This document shows, one piece after another, positions 52,232 to 62,380 of a DNA stretch of 64,000 nucleotides. Under the pieces are notes generated by a model, which saw only the letters and a program-made list of their open reading frames with translations, did no database searches and was not told the DNA's origin. The stretch is from Brevundimonas vesicularis (lineage in GTDB: Bacteria; Pseudomonadota; Alphaproteobacteria; Caulobacterales; Caulobacteraceae). Positions within the stretch are counted from its first letter, which is position 1, and each line of letters starts with the position of its first letter. The DNA lies in contig NZ_CP115671.1 of the NCBI RefSeq assembly GCF_027886425.1, forward strand, positions 1,860,001-1,924,000, in the 5' to 3' direction. The position numbers were made by a program, and so were the translations under genes.

Positions 52232-53806
52232 TTAGCTGATCGGCGGTACGGGCGGCGGCGGAACGTCGCCATCCGTTTCGTGAACCTCGACCACGCCGCG
52301 ACCCAAGTGGCTCTTGCGGTAGCCGTAGGCGAAGTAGATCAGCAGGCCGATGCCGCCCCAGATCGGCAGCACCATCTTGGCGTCGTGCGGCAGGTTCCAG
52401 AACAGGAAGGCGCAACCGAATGCCGACAGGGGCGCGAACACCCAGATCAGCGGCGTGCGGAACGGACGGCGACGGTTCGGATCCTTGACCCGCAGCACCA
52501 GCACCGCGATCGACACCATGAAGAAGGCGAACAGGGTGCCCGAGTTCGAGATGTCGGCCAGCTGACCGACCGGGAACAGGGCGCCGGCGATGGCGACCGC
52601 GATGCCGGTGGCGGCGGTCACGATATAGGGCGTCTTCCACTTGGGGTGGATCTTGGTCAGGCCTTCCGGCAGCAGGCCGTCGCGCGCCATCACGAAGAAG
52701 ATGCGGGTCTGACCGAAGATCATCATCAGGATGACCGACGGCAGGGCCAAGAGGGCGGCGGTGCCCAGGGCGTTGCCGATCTGGGGGTGCCCGACGACGC
52801 GCAGAACGTGGGCCAGCGCCTCGTTGGAGCAGACCAGCATTTCGGCGTTGGCAGGCAGGGCGCAGGCGGCGACGAAGGCGGGCGAGCCCGGCTGTACCGC
52901 TTCACCGGCGGCGCCCAGAACCGGCTGGGCGCCGATCGCGCCGGCGGCGCCGAGCGCAACCAGCAAATAGAAGATCGTGCAGATGGCCAGCGAGCCGATC
53001 AGGCCGATGGGCACGTTACGCTGCGGATTCTTGGTTTCCTCGGCCGCCGTCGAAACGGCGTCGAAGCCGACATAGGCGAAGAAGATCGAGGCCGCGGCGC
53101 CGACGATGCCCATCCCCGAATATTGGCCGAACAGGCCATTGGGGGCGAACGGCGACAGGTTGGCCGACTTGATGACAGGCAGGGTGATGACGATGAAGAC
53201 CGTCAGGGCGATGACCTTGATCGCGACCAGGATCGCATTGACCCGAGCCGATTCCGTGGTGCCGACCATCAGCAGAGCCGTCACCAGCAGGGCCACGACG
53301 ATGGCGGGGATATTGACGATACCGGCCGAGAAGTCAGGCGTGGGGATGAAGCCGTTCATCGACCAGGTCGGCCCGGCGGATAGAAGATCAGGGAAGTCGA
53401 ACTTGAACCCGTTCTCTATCAGCCCGAGCACATAGCCCGACCAACCGACCGACACGGCCGAGGCCGCCACGGCGTATTCCAGGATCAGCGCCCAGCCGAC
53501 CGTCCAGGCCAGCAGTTCGCCCATCACGGCGTAGGTGTAGGTGTAGGCCGAGCCCGAAACCGGCGCCATCGACGCCAGTTCGGAGTAGCAGAGCGCCGCG
53601 ACCGCGCAGACCGCGCCGGCGATGACGAAGCTGATCATCATGCCCGGTCCGGCCTTTTGGGCGGCCGAAGCAGTCAGGACGAAGATCCCGGTGCCGATGA
53701 TGGCCCCGATCCCCAGAAGCGTCAGTTGAATAGGACCAAGCGACCGGTGAAGCGACTTCTTCTCGGCCGTGGCAAGGATCGCGTCGAGCGACTTAACGCG
53801 CCACAT
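52232..53806 (-). CDS. APC-family amino acid permease
   Basis: 524 residues from ATG 53806, about 12-14 hydrophobic segments. APC superfamily signatures: LTLLGIGAIIGTGIFVLTA, CYSELASMAPVSGSAYTYTY, FFAYVGFDAVSTAAEETKNP. It resembles the cationic amino acid transporter group (YfnA/CAT type). Ends in a proline-rich cytoplasmic tail. Upstream in-frame ATG at 53881 adds non-membrane sequence and is unlikely. Monocistronic; substrate unknown. Confidence 0.9.
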   Translation of the reverse strand: MWRVKSLDAILATAEKKSLHRSLGPIQLTLLGIGAIIGTGIFVLTASAAQKAGPGMMISFVIAGAVCAVAALCYSELASMAPVSGSAYTYTYAVMGELLAWTVGWALILEYAVAASAVSVGWSGYVLGLIENGFKFDFPDLLSAGPTWSMNGFIPTPDFSAGIVNIPAIVVALLVTALLMVGTTESARVNAILVAIKVIALTVFIVITLPVIKSANLSPFAPNGLFGQYSGMGIVGAAASIFFAYVGFDAVSTAAEETKNPQRNVPIGLIGSLAICTIFYLLVALGAAGAIGAQPVLGAAGEAVQPGSPAFVAACALPANAEMLVCSNEALAHVLRVVGHPQIGNALGTAALLALPSVILMMIFGQTRIFFVMARDGLLPEGLTKIHPKWKTPYIVTAATGIAVAIAGALFPVGQLADISNSGTLFAFFMVSIAVLVLRVKDPNRRRPFRTPLIWVFAPLSAFGCAFLFWNLPHDAKMVLPIWGGIGLLIYFAYGYRKSHLGRGVVEVHETDGDVPPPPVPPIS

Positions 53807-53951
53807 AAAATACCCCCACGTTTTGATGCAGCCCCTCGGCTGCTTGGGGCGGACGCTAGCGACGGATGAGGCGGCGCGCAACGCGCATGACGGGGTGGTT
53901 AAGGCGCGACGACGCTTTCGTGATCGCCCCTCGGCAGGCTAGAGGCGACGC

Positions 53952-56378
53952 ATGCTGCCCATCCACGCCGTTCTGGAACCGCTGAAGGTCGCGCTGAGTG
54001 CGGGCAATACGGCCGTGCTGGCGGCGCCGCCGGGGGCGGGCAAGACGACGGTCGTGCCGCTGGCCCTGCTGGATCAGCCTTGGCTGGAGGGCAAGGTGCT
54101 GGTGCTGGAGCCGCGACGCCTGGCCGCACGGGCGGCGGCCGACCGGATGGCTGCGAGCCTGGGCGAACAGCCGGGCGGGACGGTGGGCTATCGCACCCGG
54201 CTGCAGAGCAGGATCGGGCCGAACACGCGGATCGAGGTGATCACCGAGGGCGTCTTCACGCGCATGATTCTGGACGACCCGGGCCTGGAGGGCGTGGGCG
54301 CAGTTCTGTTCGACGAGTTCCACGAACGCAGCTTGGACGCCGATCTCGGGCTGGCGTTGGCGAGAGATACGCAAGGGCTGCTGCGTGAGAATCTGCGACT
54401 GCTCGTTATGTCGGCGACGCTGGATGTGGTCGGGGTCTCGCGCCTGCTCGACGGCGCGCCAGTGATTGAGGCCGAAGGACGGGCCTGGCCGGTCGAGACA
54501 CGGTATCTGGGCCGCAACCCATCCGAACGGTTCGAAGAGGCTGTCGCGCGAGCCTCTCTGACCGCCTTGGGCGAGGAGGCTGGGTCGGTGCTGGTCTTTC
54601 TGCCAGGGCAGGGCGAAATTCATCGGGTGGCCAAGCTGGTGAATGCGCGGCTGCGGCTGCCGAACGTCGATGTCGTGCCCCTGTACGGCGGACTGGACCG
54701 GGCCGAACAGGACCGAGCCATCGAACCGGCGGCTGTGGGGCGGCGCAAACTGGTGCTGGCGACCTCGGTTGCGGAAACCAGCCTGACCATCGAAGGCGTG
54801 CGGGTGGTGATCGACGGGGGGCTGTCGCGCGTGCCGCGGTTCGAACCCTCCAGCGGCCTGACCCGGCTGGCGACGGTCAAGGTCAGCCGATCCTCGGCCA
54901 AACAGCGGCGCGGCCGGGCCGGGCGCACCGAGCCGGGCGTCTGCTACCGCCTGTGGGATGAGGAACAGACGCGCGGGCTGGTTCCGCATCAGCGGCCGGA
55001 AATCCAGGAGGCGGATTTGACGGGCTTGGCGCTGGACTTGGCCCGATGGGGCGCCCGCTCGGTCGAGGGGCTCGCCTTGTTGGATCCACCGCCGGCCGGG
55101 GCGATGGCGGAGGCGCGCAAGGTGCTGACGCGGTTGGGGGCGCTGGATTCCGATGGGGGGCTGTCGAAACACGGGCTGCGCCTGACGAAGATTCCGCTGT
55201 CGCCGCGGCTGGCCCATATGGTGGCCGTGGCGTCCGACGCCGGCGACGCGGTGACGGGCGCACGGATCGCGGCGGTGCTGAGCGAGCCGGGTCTGGGCGG
55301 ATCGAGCGTCGATCTGGCGGATCGCCTGACCGGGCTGGAGCGCGATCGGACGCAGAGAGCGCGCGATTCGATCAAGCTGGCGGAGCGCTGGGCGCGGGCG
55401 GCGGGCGGCGGATCGGGACGGACGATCGATCCGGGACTGCTGCTGGCCGAGGCCTTTCCCGAGCGGATCGCAAAGGCGCGGGGCAGAGCGGCTGAATACC
55501 TTCTCGCCAGCGGGAGAGGGGCCGTGCTGGAGGCGACTGACCATCTGGCGCGCGAGCCTTGGTTGGCGATCGCCGAACTCGGCGGCGGCGACACGCGCGA
55601 CCGGGTGCGACTGGCGGCGGCGCTGGAGGCGGACCGGATCGACAGCGATCTGGCGCGCCTGATCTCAACGGAAGACCGGCTCGTGCGCGAACCGTCGGGG
55701 CGGTCGGTGATCCGGCGCTCGCGACGCATCGGGGCCATCGTGCTGGACGAAAAGATCGTCGGCGCGCCGGATGCGAAGACCTTGACCGCCGCCCTTCGGG
55801 CCGAGATCGAGGCGGATGGGGTGGGCGCGCTAAAATGGGGCGAGCAGGCGTCGGGACTGCGCGCCCGTCTGGCCTTCCTGCACGCGCACGACCCAGCTTG
55901 GCCTGATGTGTCGGACAATTCTCTGCTGGCCGCGCGTGAGGACTGGCTGTGGCCTTTGCTGGACGGGGCCAAGTCGCTGGAAGGGCTAGCTGACGGTCGT
56001 CTGGCCGAGGCTCTGCGTGGACTGATCCCTTGGGACCTACAGCGGCGGCTGGACGAGCTGGCGCCCCCGCGTCTGGTCACGCCGCTGGGCTCGGCGGCTA
56101 TCGATTATGCCGCCGAGGGCGGGCCGCGCGTGGATATTCGCGTGCAGGAACTGTTCGGCGTCACGACGCATCCGACTGTCGGCGGCGTGCCGTTGACCCT
56201 GGCGCTGTTGTCGCCGGCGCGACGGCCGGTGCAGGTCACCAAGGACCTGCCCCGCTTCTGGTCCGGCTCATGGGCGGCGGTGCGTGCAGAGATGCGCGGC
56301 CGCTATCCCCGTCATCCGTGGCCGGAAAACCCGGCTGAGGCGCAAGCGACGAACCGGGCCAAGCCGCGCGGGACCTGA
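53952..56378 (+). CDS. hrpB: ATP-dependent RNA helicase HrpB
   Basis: 808 residues. DEAH/RHA helicase: Walker A PPGAGKTT at ~27-34, EPRRLAARAAADRM, Walker B-type box DEFHER, motif III VMSATLD, C-terminal half QRRGRAGRTEPG (motif VI) and the HrpB-specific C-terminal domain with WSGSWAAVRAEMRGRYPRHP. Cellular role of HrpB is poorly defined. Normal length. It diverges from the permease gene. Confidence 0.94.
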   Translation: MLPIHAVLEPLKVALSAGNTAVLAAPPGAGKTTVVPLALLDQPWLEGKVLVLEPRRLAARAAADRMAASLGEQPGGTVGYRTRLQSRIGPNTRIEVITEGVFTRMILDDPGLEGVGAVLFDEFHERSLDADLGLALARDTQGLLRENLRLLVMSATLDVVGVSRLLDGAPVIEAEGRAWPVETRYLGRNPSERFEEAVARASLTALGEEAGSVLVFLPGQGEIHRVAKLVNARLRLPNVDVVPLYGGLDRAEQDRAIEPAAVGRRKLVLATSVAETSLTIEGVRVVIDGGLSRVPRFEPSSGLTRLATVKVSRSSAKQRRGRAGRTEPGVCYRLWDEEQTRGLVPHQRPEIQEADLTGLALDLARWGARSVEGLALLDPPPAGAMAEARKVLTRLGALDSDGGLSKHGLRLTKIPLSPRLAHMVAVASDAGDAVTGARIAAVLSEPGLGGSSVDLADRLTGLERDRTQRARDSIKLAERWARAAGGGSGRTIDPGLLLAEAFPERIAKARGRAAEYLLASGRGAVLEATDHLAREPWLAIAELGGGDTRDRVRLAAALEADRIDSDLARLISTEDRLVREPSGRSVIRRSRRIGAIVLDEKIVGAPDAKTLTAALRAEIEADGVGALKWGEQASGLRARLAFLHAHDPAWPDVSDNSLLAAREDWLWPLLDGAKSLEGLADGRLAEALRGLIPWDLQRRLDELAPPRLVTPLGSAAIDYAAEGGPRVDIRVQELFGVTTHPTVGGVPLTLALLSPARRPVQVTKDLPRFWSGSWAAVRAEMRGRYPRHPWPENPAEAQATNRAKPRGT

Positions 56379-56434
56379 TCACCTTGACGCGGCGTGCGGG
56401 AAACGGGCATCGCTGGGACAACCGGGAGAAGAAG

Positions 56435-57712
56435 ATGTCCGACGTCCTGCCGAAGAACTCCACCGGCCGCGTGCTGTTCGCCAGCTTGATTGGCACGACG
56501 ATCGAGTTCTTCGACTTCTATATCTATGCCACGGCGGCCGTCCTGGTGTTCCCGACGCTGTTCTTCCCCGGCGAAGATCCGGGCACGGCTCTGCTGTCCT
56601 CTTTCGCCACTTTCTCCATCGCCTTCTTCGCGCGGCCTATCGGCGCCCTGGCCTTCGGGCATTTTGGGGACCGGGTGGGGCGCAAGGCGACGCTGGTCGC
56701 GGCGCTGATGACCATGGGCCTGTCTACCGTGGCCATCGGCCTGTTGCCGACGCACCAGCAGGTCGGGCTGCTGGCGCCCCTGCTGCTGGCCCTGTGCCGG
56801 TTTGGTCAGGGGTTGGGTCTGGGCGGGGAATGGGGCGGGGCGGTGTTGCTGGCGACTGAGAACGCGCCGCCTGGAAAGAAGGCCTGGTTCGGCATGTTCC
56901 CTCAGCTGGGCGCGCCCATCGGCTTCATCCTGTCCACCACATCCTTCATCGTCCTGACCTCGACGATGAGCGAGACCGCGTTCGAGGGCTGGGGCTGGCG
57001 CATTCCGTTCCTGGCCAGCGCCGTGCTGGTGTTCGTCGGCCTGTGGGTGCGACTGAAGATCACCGAGACGCCCGAGTTTCAGAAGGCGGTCGACCGCGAC
57101 GAACGGGTCAAGGCGCCGGCCGTGACCCTGTTCGCCCATCACAAGGCTGCGCTGGTTCTAGGGACGTTCAGCGGCGTGACGACCTTCACCCTGTTCTATT
57201 TGATGACCGTTTTCGCCCTGGGCTGGGCGACGACAGGAATGGGGCTGGCGCGGGCCGATGTGCTGCCCATCCAGTTGATCGGCGTGCTGTTCTTCGCCGC
57301 CTTCATACCGGTGACAGCCTTGCTGGCGGATCGATACGGGCAGGTCAGGGTGCTGATCGCCTCTTCGGTCGGGATCGGCCTGTTCGGCTTTCTGTTCGCA
57401 CCGCTGTTCGGGGGCGGTCTCAGCGGCCTGCTGATCTTCTTTGCGCTGGGGTTCGCCCTGATGGGTTGCACCTATGGCCCCATCGGCGCGGCCATGGCGC
57501 GGCCGTTCCCGACGGCGGTGCGCTACACCGGCGCGTCGATGGCCTTCAATCTGGCGGGCATCCTGGGGGCGTCGCTTGCGCCCTACATCGCGCTGAAGCT
57601 GGCCGAGCGGTTCGGGCCGGGGGCCGTCGGCGGCTATCTGGCGATCTCGGCCCTGATCACCATCGCCGCGCTTTGGGGGATGGGACGGGTGGCGCCGGAG
57701 GAGCAGCGCTAG
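56435..57712 (+). CDS. MHS-family (metabolite:H+ symporter) MFS transporter
   Basis: 425 residues from ATG 56435 (GGGAGAAG upstream). MFS with the MHS signatures TIEFFDFYIYATAAVLVF, FGHFGDRVGRKATL and GLGLGGEWGGAVLLATENAP. Relatives carry shikimate, alpha-ketoglutarate, proline/betaine or citrate. Follows hrpB by 56 bp, and its stop overlaps the convergent methyltransferase by 4 bp. Substrate unknown. Confidence 0.9.
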   Translation: MSDVLPKNSTGRVLFASLIGTTIEFFDFYIYATAAVLVFPTLFFPGEDPGTALLSSFATFSIAFFARPIGALAFGHFGDRVGRKATLVAALMTMGLSTVAIGLLPTHQQVGLLAPLLLALCRFGQGLGLGGEWGGAVLLATENAPPGKKAWFGMFPQLGAPIGFILSTTSFIVLTSTMSETAFEGWGWRIPFLASAVLVFVGLWVRLKITETPEFQKAVDRDERVKAPAVTLFAHHKAALVLGTFSGVTTFTLFYLMTVFALGWATTGMGLARADVLPIQLIGVLFFAAFIPVTALLADRYGQVRVLIASSVGIGLFGFLFAPLFGGGLSGLLIFFALGFALMGCTYGPIGAAMARPFPTAVRYTGASMAFNLAGILGASLAPYIALKLAERFGPGAVGGYLAISALITIAALWGMGRVAPEEQR

Positions 57713-58506
57713 GCTTCGTCGGTCGCGGCATAGACCATGATGCCGGTGGCGATGGCCAGGTTCAGGCTGTCGGCGCGGCCGCGCATCGGGATCTTGACGT
57801 TGACGTCGCAGGCGGCGGCCAGGCCGTCGGTCAGGCCCGCCTGCTCATTGCCCATCAGGATCAGCGACGGCCGTTGCATGACCGCCGACCGATGACTGAC
57901 CTTGGCGTCCAGTCGGGTGCCGACGACGCTGCCTGGCCAAGTCTTGCGCCAGGTCAGGAAAGCCTCGGGCGTCGTCTTGGTGATCGAGACGGCGAAGACC
58001 GAGCCCATGGTCGCGCGCACGGCCTCGACCGAATAGGGATCGACGCAATCGCCGATCAGGATGACGCCGCCGCAGCCCGCCGCGTCGGCCGTGCGGATGA
58101 TGGTGCCCAGATTGCCGGGATCACGCACCTGCTCCAGCGCGACCCAGCAGGGCGCCGAGGCGGGGTTCAGGCTGTCGAGAGGCGCATAGGCCTGTTCGAA
58201 CACGCCGAGCACGGTCTGCGGATTGTCGCGGCGGCTGATCTTTTCGAGGATGGCGTGGGTGACGACGATGATATCGCCGCCGGCCTTGAGCGTGGCCGCC
58301 TTGGCGCGGTCCAGCAACGGATGAGGACGCGCGTCCTCGCCGACCAGCAGCATCCGGGGCGCGCGCCCCTGGTCCAGCGCCTCGCCGATGAACTTCAGAC
58401 CCTCGGCCAGGAAGGTGCCGGTCAGGTCGCGTTCCTTGCGCATATGAAGGGCGCGAACGCTCTTGACCGTGTCGTTGGTCAGGGAGGTGATGACACGTTC
58501 CGTCAT
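57709..58506 (-). CDS. SpoU/TrmH-type RNA 2'-O-methyltransferase
   Basis: 265 residues from ATG 58506, overlapping the upstream methyltransferase by ATGA. An N-terminal substrate-binding domain is followed by the SPOUT knot motifs: NLGTIIRTADAAG, ILMGNEQAGL, and IPMRGRADSLNLAIATGI. It methylates a ribose 2'-OH in rRNA or tRNA; the site cannot be read from sequence. Paired with another RNA methyltransferase. Confidence 0.9.
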   Translation of the reverse strand: MTERVITSLTNDTVKSVRALHMRKERDLTGTFLAEGLKFIGEALDQGRAPRMLLVGEDARPHPLLDRAKAATLKAGGDIIVVTHAILEKISRRDNPQTVLGVFEQAYAPLDSLNPASAPCWVALEQVRDPGNLGTIIRTADAAGCGGVILIGDCVDPYSVEAVRATMGSVFAVSITKTTPEAFLTWRKTWPGSVVGTRLDAKVSHRSAVMQRPSLILMGNEQAGLTDGLAAACDVNVKIPMRGRADSLNLAIATGIMVYAATDEA

Positions 58507-59414
58507 TGGCTCCACCGCGCGAAAAAGGACAGGCCGATGGCGCGGGCGTTTGGACCGTCTTCGGACAGGGCCAGTTCGCCCCAGTCGATCCGGCCGCCGC
58601 GATTCTGGGTCGCCTCGACCATCAGATGCGCCAGGGACAGGCCGGACACGCGCGCTGCATAGGCGTTCAGCAGCAGGAAGTCGGCATTGTCCGCCAGAAG
58701 GGCGGCGCAGTCCTTGAGCAGGCCCGGCATGTCCTCGAACAGGCGCCAGACTTCGCCCGTAGGGCCGCGACCGTATTTGGGCGGATCCAGAATGACGCCA
58801 TCGTATTTAGAGCCGCGACGAACTTCGCGCGCGACATATTTGCGGGCGTCCTCGACGATCCAACGGATTGGGTGCTGGGCCAAGCCCGACTGTTCGGCGT
58901 TCTCGCGGGCGTAGGCGACCGACTTCTTGGACGCGTCGACGTGAGTGACCTCTGCGCCTGCGGCGCCTGCGGCCAAGCTGGCGACGCCGGTATATCCGAA
59001 CAGGTTCAGGACGTTCGGCGCGCGGCCGGCTGAACGTGTGAAGTCACGCACCCGTCCGTCCAGCCATTCCCAGTTGGCCGCCTGTTCAGGGAAGAAGGCG
59101 AGGTGGCGGAAGGGGGTGAAGCGGCCGGTGAACTTCACATCGCGCCATTTCAACGGGAAGGCGTCGATGGGGCCGTGCTTGTCGAACCGCCAGCGACCGC
59201 TGTCTTCCTCTTCCTGCTGCGGATCGAACGTCGCTGTCGCGTTGTCGAAGGCTTTCGGATCGCGGGGCGACCAGAAACACTGCGGTTCGGGCCGGACGAC
59301 GGTGTAGCGGCCATAGCGTTCCAGCTTCTTGCCGTCGCCGCTGTCCAACAGGGCGTAGTCCGACCAGCCGGAGGTCACGAGGGTTTCGGGAGTTTTGGAA
59401 AGGACGGGCGCCAT
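58503..59414 (-). CDS. RlmI-like class I SAM-dependent methyltransferase
   Basis: 303 residues. SAM-binding LNLFGYTGVASLAAGAAGAE, acidic VDASKKSV and catalytic-region DPPKYGRGPTGE, as in the RlmI/RlmK group that makes m5C or m2G in 23S rRNA. The N-terminal PUA domain of RlmI is absent, replaced by a short beta region. Translationally coupled to the SpoU gene. Confidence 0.83.
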   Translation of the reverse strand: MAPVLSKTPETLVTSGWSDYALLDSGDGKKLERYGRYTVVRPEPQCFWSPRDPKAFDNATATFDPQQEEEDSGRWRFDKHGPIDAFPLKWRDVKFTGRFTPFRHLAFFPEQAANWEWLDGRVRDFTRSAGRAPNVLNLFGYTGVASLAAGAAGAEVTHVDASKKSVAYARENAEQSGLAQHPIRWIVEDARKYVAREVRRGSKYDGVILDPPKYGRGPTGEVWRLFEDMPGLLKDCAALLADNADFLLLNAYAARVSGLSLAHLMVEATQNRGGRIDWGELALSEDGPNARAIGLSFFARWSQ

Positions 59415-59432
59415 CGTCGGGCTGATAGGCGC

Positions 59433-60833
59433 TCAGGCCGCCTCGCGTCCAGCGTCCAGCGCCACGACGGTCAATTCCGGCATCTGATCGTCGCGATCGT
59501 GCGGGGTCTTGTCCCAGACGTACGGTTCGACCGCCAGCCGCCAGGCTGCATGGACGAAGGCCAGGCTGAGCAGCGCCCAGTACGCCGGCGCAGCCAGCAC
59601 ATCGCCCAGCCGATAATCGAGCCCTGCCCGCCGTGCTCCCACCGCACAGCTCATCCAGGCGGCGATGACGCCCAGCGCCAGCACGCCTAGCGAGCCTTCG
59701 GGCAGGGGCGGCAAGACGCCGGAAAGCGCCCAGACGGCGATAGCCAGAACCAGCCAGGCCAGCGTTGGCGCATGGGCGGCCGCCGAAAGGATCGCCGCGC
59801 CCAAGGTCATGACCAGCGACAAGATTCCGCGCCGGCCCAAGGCGTTGGGACGCCGCGTATGCACGCCCCAGGTTTGCATATAACCCTTCAGCCACCGGGT
59901 GCGCTGGGGCAGCCACCGGTCCATTGCGCCCGGCGGCGTCTCCCAGGTCGGACTGTCGATGACGCCGAGCTTCCAGCCCAGCGACCATAGCCGGAAGCCC
60001 AGGTCGGCGTCCTCGGTGACATTGTGCGCGTCCCAGCCGCCGGCGCCGCGCAGAGCCGTCATGCGGATGTGATTGCTGGTGCCGCCCAGCGGGAAGGGCA
60101 GGCCCAGCCGCGCCATGCCCGGCAAGGTCACTTCGAACAGGGCCGCATATTCAAAGGCGAACTGCCGATCCAGAAACCAGGAGCCAGGCTTGCCGGATGC
60201 TCGGATACGCAGCGGCGCCTGAAGACAACCCAGCCGGGGCTGGGCGACGAAGCGCGCCGCCGCCTGGCGGAGCTGTTGCGGATGCGGTCGGTCCTCTGCG
60301 TCATAGATGGTGACCAGATCGCCCCGCGCTTGACCCAGGGCGTAGTTCAAGGCGCGCGGCTTGGTCTGGGGGCTGCCCGGCGGCGCGATCAGGATCTTCA
60401 GCCACGGCGGTTTGGGCGTCGCCTGGGCTGCGGCCAGGGTGGCCTCATCATGCGCCTCCAACACGATGAAGGCCTCCAACCTGTGTGCCGGATAGTCGAT
60501 CCGGCTGAGGTTCGCGATCAACTGCGACGCCACGGCCGCCTCGTCATAAAGCGCCGCCAGAATGGTGTAGCGCGGCCATTCGATCGGACGAGCAGCGGGC
60601 GAAGGGCGTCGCAGGCTGGCGATGCCGATGACGGCCTTCCACAACGCGCAGATCACGAAGGCGGCCTGAAATAGAACCAGCCCCAAGTCGATCGCGACGG
60701 CGGGCCAGCGGATCAGCGCTACGACGGATGTCAGGATAAGCAGGATCAAGGTCGTGATCTGGAAACCGCTCCACGTGCGTCGTGAGGCGCCGTTTCTGCG
60801 GGGCCTGATCCCCGGATGCGCCCAATCCTTCAC
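59433..60833 (-). CDS. Family 2 membrane glycosyltransferase
   Basis: About 466 residues from GTG 60833 (GGGGGCGG upstream; TTG 60881 is alternative). Two N-terminal membrane segments, then a GT2 domain with ILAALYDEA, VTIYDAEDRPHP (DxD-like), NVTEDADLGFRL and the QRTRW motif of processive GT2 enzymes, then three or four more membrane segments. It probably makes or extends a surface polysaccharide on the cytoplasmic side of the inner membrane. No other polysaccharide genes are nearby. Lies 18 bp from the methyltransferase start. Confidence 0.85.
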   Translation of the reverse strand: MKDWAHPGIRPRRNGASRRTWSGFQITTLILLILTSVVALIRWPAVAIDLGLVLFQAAFVICALWKAVIGIASLRRPSPAARPIEWPRYTILAALYDEAAVASQLIANLSRIDYPAHRLEAFIVLEAHDEATLAAAQATPKPPWLKILIAPPGSPQTKPRALNYALGQARGDLVTIYDAEDRPHPQQLRQAAARFVAQPRLGCLQAPLRIRASGKPGSWFLDRQFAFEYAALFEVTLPGMARLGLPFPLGGTSNHIRMTALRGAGGWDAHNVTEDADLGFRLWSLGWKLGVIDSPTWETPPGAMDRWLPQRTRWLKGYMQTWGVHTRRPNALGRRGILSLVMTLGAAILSAAAHAPTLAWLVLAIAVWALSGVLPPLPEGSLGVLALGVIAAWMSCAVGARRAGLDYRLGDVLAAPAYWALLSLAFVHAAWRLAVEPYVWDKTPHDRDDQMPELTVVALDAGREAA

Positions 60834-60953
60834 CGCAACCGCCCCCAAAGCACCACAACCCCCAATCGCTATTTGAAGCAACCGTGTTCTGCAAGTCGGT
60901 TGGCGTCCGGTACGGATTGTCGCTATTCAGGGCGCCTCACCCGGAGCAGCGGC

Positions 60954-61583
60954 TTGTCTGAACTTTCGAACGCCTCGCGCACGACACGAAAGCCCAAGGG
61001 CGAAGGCCATTCGCGGAGGGGCGAAATCCTGGCGGCGGCCGAGCGCATCTTCGTCGAGCACGGCTATGAAGGCGCGACGATTCGCAAGATCGCGGACGAG
61101 GTCGGGTTGTCGTCGACGGCGCTCTACATGCATTTCCCGGACAAGGGCGCGATCCTGCAGGAAATCTGCCGTGACGCCTTTGCGCGGCTGATCGCATCAA
61201 ACGCCGCCGTCGCCGATGAGGCCGCGCCGCCCGAGCAGCGGCTGCGGCGGATGATCGAGGGCTATATCGACTTCGGTTTCGCCCATCCCAACGCCTATCG
61301 CCTGATCTATCTGACGCGACCGGTGGAGGCGCGAGACGGCGCTCAGGACGCGGCGCGCGAACTGGGCTCCAGCCTGTTCACAACATTGGAGGCGACCGTC
61401 GGCGACGCCGTGAAGGTCGGACGCATGAAGGGCGATCCCGCAACGATCGCCCAGGCGATCTGGGCTGCGGCGCACGGCGTCGTGTCTCTCATAATCACCA
61501 AACCCTACTTCCCGTGGTCCGATCGGCAGGCGCTGGTTCGCACGACTTTGGACGCCCTGTTCGCCGGTCTGATCGAAGGATGA
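60954..61583 (+). CDS. TetR-family regulator
   Basis: 209 residues from TTG 60954 (GGAG 8 nt upstream). N-terminal helix-turn-helix RRGEILAAAERIFVEHGYEG then IRKIADEVGLSSTALYMHFP, and a C-terminal ligand domain with the TetR_C WHG-type end (AIWAAAHGVVSLIITKPYFP). It overlaps the binding-protein gene by 4 bp, so it is the first gene of the transporter operon, an unusual but known way of self-control. Its ligand is unknown. Confidence 0.88.
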   Translation: MSELSNASRTTRKPKGEGHSRRGEILAAAERIFVEHGYEGATIRKIADEVGLSSTALYMHFPDKGAILQEICRDAFARLIASNAAVADEAAPPEQRLRRMIEGYIDFGFAHPNAYRLIYLTRPVEARDGAQDAARELGSSLFTTLEATVGDAVKVGRMKGDPATIAQAIWAAAHGVVSLIITKPYFPWSDRQALVRTTLDALFAGLIEG

Positions 61584-62380
61584 AGAGTATCTGCGTCGCC
61601 TTGGCGGCTCTGGCGTTCAGCAGCAGCGTGGCTGAGGCGCGGCCCTTGCGGATCATGGCGCTGGATCAATGCGCCGACCAATATGTTCTGGCCTTGGCAC
61701 CCGATGCAGACATCGCGCTGTCGCCGCGCGCGGACGACCCGGACGCCTGGTTGCGTCAGCAGGCGGTCGGTCACAGGCGTTTGCGTCCGACACTTGAAGC
61801 CGCCGTGGGTTTTCAGCCTGACGTTGTGGTGCGCTACTGGGGCGGCGAGCTGCGCCTGCTGACGGCGCTAGCGCAGCGCGGGACTAAGGTTGTCACGATC
61901 GATGATGCGGTGGACCTAAACGGGGTGCGCCGAAATATCCAAACCGTTGCGCGCGATCTGGATCAAACGCGGCGCGGGCGGGCGTTAGAGCAACAGATGG
62001 ACGCCAAGTTGGCGAAGGCGGCGCCGGTCCCGCGTAAGACCGAAGCGCCTGGCTCCGTCTATCTGACATCGGGGGGTTTCACTGCGGGGCCAGGCACGCT
62101 GATGGATGCGATGATGCGGGCGGCCGGATTTAGAAATCTGTGGGCCGCGCCCGGTTTTGGCGCACTCAGCGTCGAGCGGATCGCGATGAATCCGCCGGTG
62201 CGATTTGTGCTCGGCTTCTTCGATCAGTTGCGCGCCGACCTGCGCGGACCGGGGCGGCATCCGGTTGTCGCGCGAGCGGCCGAGGGCCGAACGGCTGCGC
62301 GCCTGCCTGCCGCGACCTTGACCTGCCCCGCGTGGTTCGCCGCCGACGCGGTCGAGATGATGGCAAAGGGGCGGCCGTGA
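61580..62380 (+). CDS. Periplasmic metal-chelate/cobalamin-type binding protein
   Basis: 266 residues with a signal peptide (ends AEARP, about residue 20). TroA/BtuF-type fold: LRIMALDQCADQYVLALA, FQPDVVVRYWGGE, TSGGFTAGPGTLMDAMMRAA. It would pass a chelate (cobalamin, heme or ferric siderophore) to the permease. Overlaps its neighbours by ATGA and GTGA. Substrate undecided; no cobalamin riboswitch is visible upstream. Confidence 0.83.
   Translation: MKSICVALAALAFSSSVAEARPLRIMALDQCADQYVLALAPDADIALSPRADDPDAWLRQQAVGHRRLRPTLEAAVGFQPDVVVRYWGGELRLLTALAQRGTKVVTIDDAVDLNGVRRNIQTVARDLDQTRRGRALEQQMDAKLAKAAPVPRKTEAPGSVYLTSGGFTAGPGTLMDAMMRAAGFRNLWAAPGFGALSVERIAMNPPVRFVLGFFDQLRADLRGPGRHPVVARAAEGRTAARLPAATLTCPAWFAADAVEMMAKGRP

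Noticed and set aside
52226..53383. 385-residue plus-strand frame across the APC permease
   Set aside because: Low-complexity, Asp/Arg/Gln-rich shadow; the minus strand has 12 or more membrane segments.
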